Under the pieces are notes generated by a model. That model did no database searches. It had not been told where the DNA came from and saw nothing but the letters and a program-made list of their open reading frames with translations. A stretch of 64,000 nucleotides of DNA from Agapanthus africanus (taxonomy: Eukaryota > Streptophyta > Magnoliopsida > Asparagales > Amaryllidaceae), in contig JASDDO010000026.1 of NCBI GenBank assembly GCA_030015575.1, positions 194,395,739-194,459,738 on the forward strand, read 5' to 3'. Position 1 is the first letter of the stretch. The number at the start of each line of letters is the position of its first letter. This document shows, piece after piece, positions 58,501 through 64,000 of the stretch. The translations under genes and the position numbers were made by a program.

Positions 58501-58639
58501 TCCATATAGGATCAAAGTGATACCACCTAAATCCTGGGTTTTTGATCTATGAGATAGATCTAAATGGATGTTAGGATTCTCACTAGTTGTAGTGAGATGG
58601 TATCAACCGATCCTGGGGAGAATCACTGGAAGGGTTCCA

Positions 58640-59080
58640 GGGTGATAAGGACGACTGAAAGTCAGTCACAGGCATTGTCTTTACCCTCAGTAAAGGGATG
58701 ATATGTTGGAAGGGTTCCAAGCTAGATACCGTGGCATACTAGACGATAAAGGCTCGATACATCGCTACTTAAGATGCTACCAAAGAGGCAGTCTGGATGT
58801 ATATTTGTTCATGAGATGAACTTAGTTCCTCCCATTGTGTGACAATGGAGTTGTGGCTTATGCCAAGGAACGTCCGTCCCATCAGTGATCCAGACATATT
58901 CTAAGGCAGTATCACCTGATCATGGAGATGGTTGATCTCCAGGGTGATCGAGGTTAGGAGAGTAGACTCAGAGGACAACACGGCGGATCCACTCACAAAG
59001 GCCATTTCCCAGAGAGAGACTTTTATGGGATGGTTGAGTATGAGATACTACAACCACTGCTATCAGATGGCCCTTGTGCA
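58640..59080 (+). pseudogene. Copia RNase H remnant
   Basis: The end of the polyprotein is legible as D-N-T-A-D-P-L-T-K-A-I-S near 58975-59011 and Y-Y-N-H-C-Y-Q-M-A near 59047-59073. Stops lie upstream. Confidence 0.65.
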
Positions 59081-59090
59081 AGTGGGAGAT
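59080..59090 (+). other. Polypurine tract of the + strand copia element
   Basis: AAGTGGGAGAT directly before the 3' LTR. Confidence 0.88.
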
Positions 59091-61299
59091 TGTTAGTTAT
59101 ATGTATGCCCTAGAGGCCATTACTATACATAGGATGTATATTATTGTGGATGCTTGGACATATATAGGGAGGACTTTCTTGCTCGACATGATAGTATACT
59201 ATCTGGTTACTCTTTACCTTAACGTGTATACTGATTGTCTCTCTGTTATATGTTGGTAAAGCCCTTAGGATGAGTACTTGACTACCTGGACTATGATGCG
59301 GATCATACTAGTGGGGACATGGTAGTCCATAAGTACATCCTTCAAAGTCCCTAGTCGTGGGTATATCGATACGGGGCATCGATATACCAGAGTAGACTAG
59401 CGTATACCTTCTCGACCCATACAGATGGGCGATGGATGATCCCATATCCATTGGTGTTTGACATCAGAGATGATATACGGGTGCTCAGTGGAGACTGGGT
59501 ACACTGGACGGACTCGCCGAGAACTCCCAGATGGTATTATACCTTACGTCAGATGGCAGTTCTCTGGTGACACTGGTACAGAGTAGTCTGTTGACCCGAG
59601 ATCGTCATAGAGTCTTGTGTGGTTCCCACTGTGCTTTGATTTCCACCTTACCACGTCCAAGAGGGCGTGCAAAACGGTGGTTTTTGGGTACAGTCCCGAA
59701 TCACATGGAGGCAATGAGCGATAGGAGGGGATTCGTCTCTCCCGGTATAGGGAGTTGATGTTGCGCTGTGTTCGATTGGCTATAACCGGAAATCCCTGGC
59801 CAGGGTAGTTGAGATTTACTGGTAAGTGTTACCAGTAGTTTCTCGAACTGTTATAGACCTCATATCGACACGACTTATCGAGTTGTTGGGGTCTGACGTT
59901 TACCACCCCTAGACGAGATATGCGACATATCAGACGACGAGACCGGACTGTACGGTAAGTGTTACTGGTTGGATTCACAGGAGTGTGAGCGGGCTTGCTC
60001 ATCGATCTTCTGATCGCTCAATACCCGGGTGGCCGTTACGTTTAGCAGACCGCTTGCGGCTTGTGGGTGTTTGATATGATCATCACCTGCTGCCGGCGTA
60101 TTGACGAGTCTTTAGAGTCCTACACAGAGGTTTCCTGGCTCAAGCGAAACGAAATAGGAGCGCATATGAGATATATGCGGGACCGAGAATAATGCGTGTA
60201 TGTGATACCGTATTCTATTCTCGCGATGAATGTATCGATATGGTTGTATGCGATATAACTTAGTTATCGAATCAAGGATTGATTCGATAAGCCGATACAT
60301 TGGATATTAGTCGGTCACATGCGATATGACCGGATCGTTAAATCAAGTGTTGATTTAATGATTTAATGCATAATTATATATTTGATATATTACTTTGCAT
60401 TAACTAGTATTGGTTCACTTTAAATGGCTTTTCTCACTTGTTTGTGCACATTGTATATGTGATATATTTTTGTGCACAAGTTTGTATCATGTTTGATGAT
60501 ACATGTTTCCTTGGGTTTGTGTAAAGATTAAACCATGGTTATATGAATGGTTAGGGTTTTGTTTTCTTATTCATTTATTTATTTATTCTTTTTTGGAAAA
60601 TAAATGGCATAAAGAGAAAATGGTGGCTTTCTTTGTTTGCATCTTGAAGCTTCATGAAGCTTTGACTAAGTGACCATTTTGTCTCATGCTTAACCCTAAC
60701 CACTCCACTTAACCCTAGTTCATTCTCTACACTTGACCATGGTTGTATTATGATAAGTATTGTTTTTCTTTTCTATTTGAAAATAACTTATCATAATATT
60801 CATCTTCTTCTTCTTCTTCACTTGAAGAAAACCTTGCTTCATCAATGGTGACTTGATGAGAAGAGTGAGAAATCCAATTCTAAAGTGAACCCACTTCCTA
60901 TTTCTTCATCCTCTACCTCTTGCCAAGTAGTATAGGGTGTTTTCTTCACAAGTTTCATGACTTGGTGAAGTGGGAGCATGATCTAGTGATGCCTCGACGT
61001 AGATCATCTTCGGCATCGAAGCCGACGACCAAGCCCGCCCATTTCTCCGATGAAGCCGATGCTAGAGTCCGGGATGCGATTTGTACAGCGAAGGGACTTC
61101 ATCACGGAGCTATGGAGGTGGAGAACCGGATCTACAAATGTTGTATTTCCGTTCACTTAGAGTAAAGTCGTTTACTTGTATTTGTTTCGCCTAAATTCTA
61201 GTTAACGATCCGTATTAGGGTTTCTCGGCACTTGTAAAATTTGAAATTGGCATGGTTGATGCCTTGTGAGACCTCATTAGTGTGCCTAGGAACTCTACA
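59091..61299 (+). repeat. 3' LTR of the + strand copia element
   Basis: 2209 bp, TGTTAG...TCTACA, paired with 50922-53129. It is followed by the GGAAC duplication at 61300-61304. Confidence 0.93.
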
Positions 61300-61304
61300 G
61301 GAAC

Positions 61305-64000
61305 GACCGCCCCAAGACACTCGGACTAACGGAATAACCTTATTCTTCAGTACTTTCTCTATGCGGTCGAGGATGGTAGTAGGCTGCTCCTCGTACGACA
61401 AATCGGTACCCAAAACTAGCTCTGAATGGTCCAGGACATGGCTCTCATCCCGAACATAATGCCGCAGCTGTGACACGTGGAAGGTATTGTGCACACCAGC
61501 TAGCGATGGAGGCAAGGTAAGTCGATAGGCCACCTCTCCTACTCGCTCTAGCACTTCAAAAGGTCTGATAAAACGGAGACTAAGCTTTCCCCGACTTCCG
61601 AACCTGATAACTCCACGAGTAGGGGAAATCTTCAAGAACACATGATCTCCGACTTCGAACTCAAGTGCCCTTCTGCTGGTATTTGCCCAACTCTTTTGTC
61701 GATCCTGAGCCGTCTTAATACGCTGCCTGATCATTTGGACCTTGTCAACTGTCTGAACAATGAGTTCGGGGCCCAGTAATCTTCGTTCTCCCACATCATC
61801 CCAACATACTGGGGATCGACACTTCCGCCCGTATAGCGCTTCAAAAGGCGCCATCTGAATACTAGCCTGATAACTATTGTTATAAGAGAACTCGACTAGA
61901 TGCAGATGGTCCTCCCAGGAACCCTGAAAGTCCAACATACAGGCTCTCAACATATCCTCAAGCGTCTGAATCGTACGCTCGGATTGTCCATCCGTCTGTG
62001 GGTGATAAGCTGTGCTGAATTTAAGGCGGGTTCCCAAACTCTCCTGTAGACTCTTCCAAAAATGCGACAAGAATCTCGTGTCCCGGTCTGACACAATGCT
62101 GACTGGAACACCGTGAAGTCGCACAATCTCCTGCATATATCTTTCTGCCAATGATTCTGTCGATTGTCCCACTCGGAAAGGTAGGAAGTGTGCAGCTTTT
62201 GTGAGGCGATCGACGATAACCCAAATAGCGTTATTTCCTCTAGGGCTCCGTGATAAGGCCGTCACAAAATCCATAGTAATGTGCTCCCACTTCCATTCAG
62301 GTATCGGCAAAGGTTGTAACAATCCTGCTGTCCTCTGATGTTCCGCCTTCACCTGCTGACATACCAAGCACCTGGATATGAACCTCGCAATTTCCCGCTT
62401 CATTCCGTTCCACCAAAAGTGCTGCTTTAGGTCCTGATACATTTTTGTACCTCCTGGATGCACAGAATAAGCTGAACTGTGTGCTTCAGCCAAAACTTCT
62501 TCTCGAACATCTCCTTTAGGTACGCAGAGTCTACTACCGAATCTCAGAGAGCCATCTTCATGTATAGTCAAATCCGTTCTCAGTCCAGCTTCCACTTGCT
62601 CTCTGAACTTTTGCAATCGGGGATCATCCGCTTGTGCAATCTTGATGCGATCCACCAGGGAAGATTGCACCTGTAGCTACCAAAGTTGACTGAGTGCGTT
62701 TGGCGTAACGACTTCAAGTTCGAGCCTCTGAAAGTCCTCAATAATGCTTCTCTGATCGGTCAACATTATAACCGCTGGCTTGCGACTAAGCGCATCTGGT
62801 ACAACATTGACCTTTCCCGGGTGATACAGAAGGTCCAAGTCATAATCTGCCATCAGCTCCAGCCATCGGCGCTGCCTCATGTTCAGTTCCTTCTGAGTGA
62901 ATACATATTTCAAACTTTTATGATCCGTGTATACCTCCACTTTCTCACCCAAGAGATAGTGCCTCCAAATCTTCAATGCAAAAACTACCGCAGCTAACTC
63001 CAAGTCGTGCGTAGGGTAGTTCTTCTCGTGGTTTCTCAGTTGTCGAGAGGCGTAAGCAACCACTCGGCCGTGCTGCATTAGGACACAACCTAAACCCTTC
63101 CCTGAGGCATCACTGTGTATCACTAAACCACCGGAATCATCTGGTACTGTGAGAATAGGCGCCGTGGTTAACTTCTGCTTTAGTGTGTCGAATGCCTAAG
63201 TGCACTCCTCTGTCCATGTAAACGGCATGTCCTTCCATGTCAGCCTCGTCAATGGTTCCGCGATTCTTGAGAAATCTTGGATGAATCTCCGATAATAACC
63301 TGCCAATCCCAGAAAACTCCTGATCTCTGCTACTGACTTCGGCGTTGGCCAATCTCTGACAGATTCTATCTTCGCCGGGTCCACCGAGATGCCTTCGCCC
63401 GAAACTATATGTCCCAAAAACTGCACCTTGTTGAGCCAGAATTCACACTTGCTCAGCTTCGCATATAGCTTCTCTTCCCGAAGAATTTGTAGTACCGTGC
63501 GCAGATGTTCAGTGTGCTCTTCCCGGGTCTTCGAGTAGACGAGTATGTCATCGATAAACACAACGACAAACGTGTCCAAGTATTTTGCGAACACTCTGTT
63601 CATCAGGTCCATGAATATTGCTGGGGCATTGGTAACACCGAACGGCATCACAAGGAACTCGTAATGTCCGTATCGGGTCCTAAAAGCCGTCTTGCATACA
63701 TCCTCGGCTGCTACTCTGATTTGATGATATCCAGAACGGAGGTCCAACTTCGAGAATACCTTGGCTCCACTTAGCTGATCAAATAGGTCGTCAATGCGCG
63801 GTATTGGGTACTTGTTCTTTACTGTGACCTTGTTCAGCTCTCGATAATCTATACACATTCGCAGCGATCCATCCTTCTTCTTTACTAACAGGACTGGTGC
63901 ACCCCACGGTGAAGTGCTTGGCCGAATAAATCCCTTCTCCAATAATTCTTCAACCTGGTTCTTCAATTCCGCCAACTCAACTGGTGCCAACTCAACTGGT
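61305..64000 (-). pseudogene. Ty3/gypsy pol (RT, RNase H, integrase), two in-frame TAG codons, interrupted by copia
   Basis: The frame enters from the right edge. Reverse transcriptase covers 63199-64000 and includes [15 protein letters not shown] at 63196-63198 interrupts the connection to RNase H ([27 protein letters not shown]). A second TAG at 62677-62679 precedes integrase, with its zinc finger (HSSAYSVHPG...CLVCQQVK) and the DDE residues in ITMDFV, VSDRDTRF and GQSERTIQ. The rest continues to the chromodomain-like tail, where the copia element cuts it at 61304. All parts stay in one phase, so the lesions are point mutations. A 15-bp direct repeat (GCCAACTCAACTGGT twice) lies at the very edge. 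Confidence 0.9.

Larger units (their letters stand above)
50922..61299 (+). mobile_element. Complete Ty1/copia LTR retrotransposon nested in gypsy pol
   Basis: LTRs 50922-53129 and 59091-61299 are flanked by GGAAC at 50917-50921 and 61300-61304. PBS, a very long leader, a degraded gag-protease-integrase-RT-RNase H region and a polypurine tract follow in order. The two LTRs differ by only scattered bases by eye, yet every coding domain is broken by stops and frameshifts. It shares the leader plan of the - strand copia element at 17.2-26.7 kb. Confidence 0.93.
47634..64000 (-). mobile_element. Ty3/gypsy chromovirus, running off the right edge and split by a copia insertion
   Basis: 3' LTR 47634-50788, polypurine tract, the last codons of pol at 50803-50921, then the nested copia element, then pol from 61305 to the window edge. 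The two pol parts are in matching order and phase across the GGAAC duplication. The LTR family is that of 1-3445. gag and the 5' LTR are beyond the window. Confidence 0.92.

Overview
This window is repeat-rich nuclear DNA from a flowering plant, probably a eudicot. The evidence is plant-type Ty3/gypsy and Ty1/copia retrotransposons primed by initiator tRNA-Met, a CACTA (En/Spm) transposon with Tnp2 and TnpA-like genes, a tRNA-derived SINE, MITEs and a plastid-type tRNA relic. No intact host gene is visible. The only host-like coding trace is a short broken fragment beside the CACTA end (44.2-44.7 kb). The species cannot be named from the sequence.

Layout. 1-3445: end of a long gypsy LTR whose element lies off the left edge. 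3446-6184: 3' end and LTR of a Tat/Athila-like gypsy element on the + strand, with a clear TATA box. About 6218-10381: a diverged long gypsy LTR. 10464-12365: one copia LTR with its primer-binding site. 12366-12717: a fragment of the first gypsy LTR family. 12718-44176: a CACTA element on the - strand, split by two later insertions. These are a copia element at 17232-26711 (5-bp duplication ATAGA) and a gypsy chromovirus at 27038-38681 (5-bp duplication GTTTT). 44177-47633: a gene-like fragment, a SINE invaded by a MITE, a second MITE and a plastid-like tRNA-fMet pseudogene. 47634 to the right edge: a second gypsy chromovirus on the - strand, split by a copia element at 50922-61299 (5-bp duplication GGAAC).

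How the parts work together. The CACTA element once encoded a Tnp2 transposase and a TnpA-like protein. Its ends carry arrays of perfect palindromes with the core CCTACGG, and its 5' region holds a roughly 595-bp tandem repeat whose units each contain long inverted repeats. The two copia elements have LTR pairs that are nearly identical by eye, yet their coding regions are wrecked. They nevertheless share an ordered non-coding leader: a GC hairpin about 190 bp from the primer site, a CGTTAG hairpin, a doubled block of about 100 bp, and a 19-bp motif present three times at 84-93 bp spacing. This suggests that coding-dead copia families were moved in trans and kept their cis signals. The gypsy element at 27-38.7 kb has an almost intact pol, but its gag lacks a capsid domain and a single TAG codon separates protease from reverse transcriptase.
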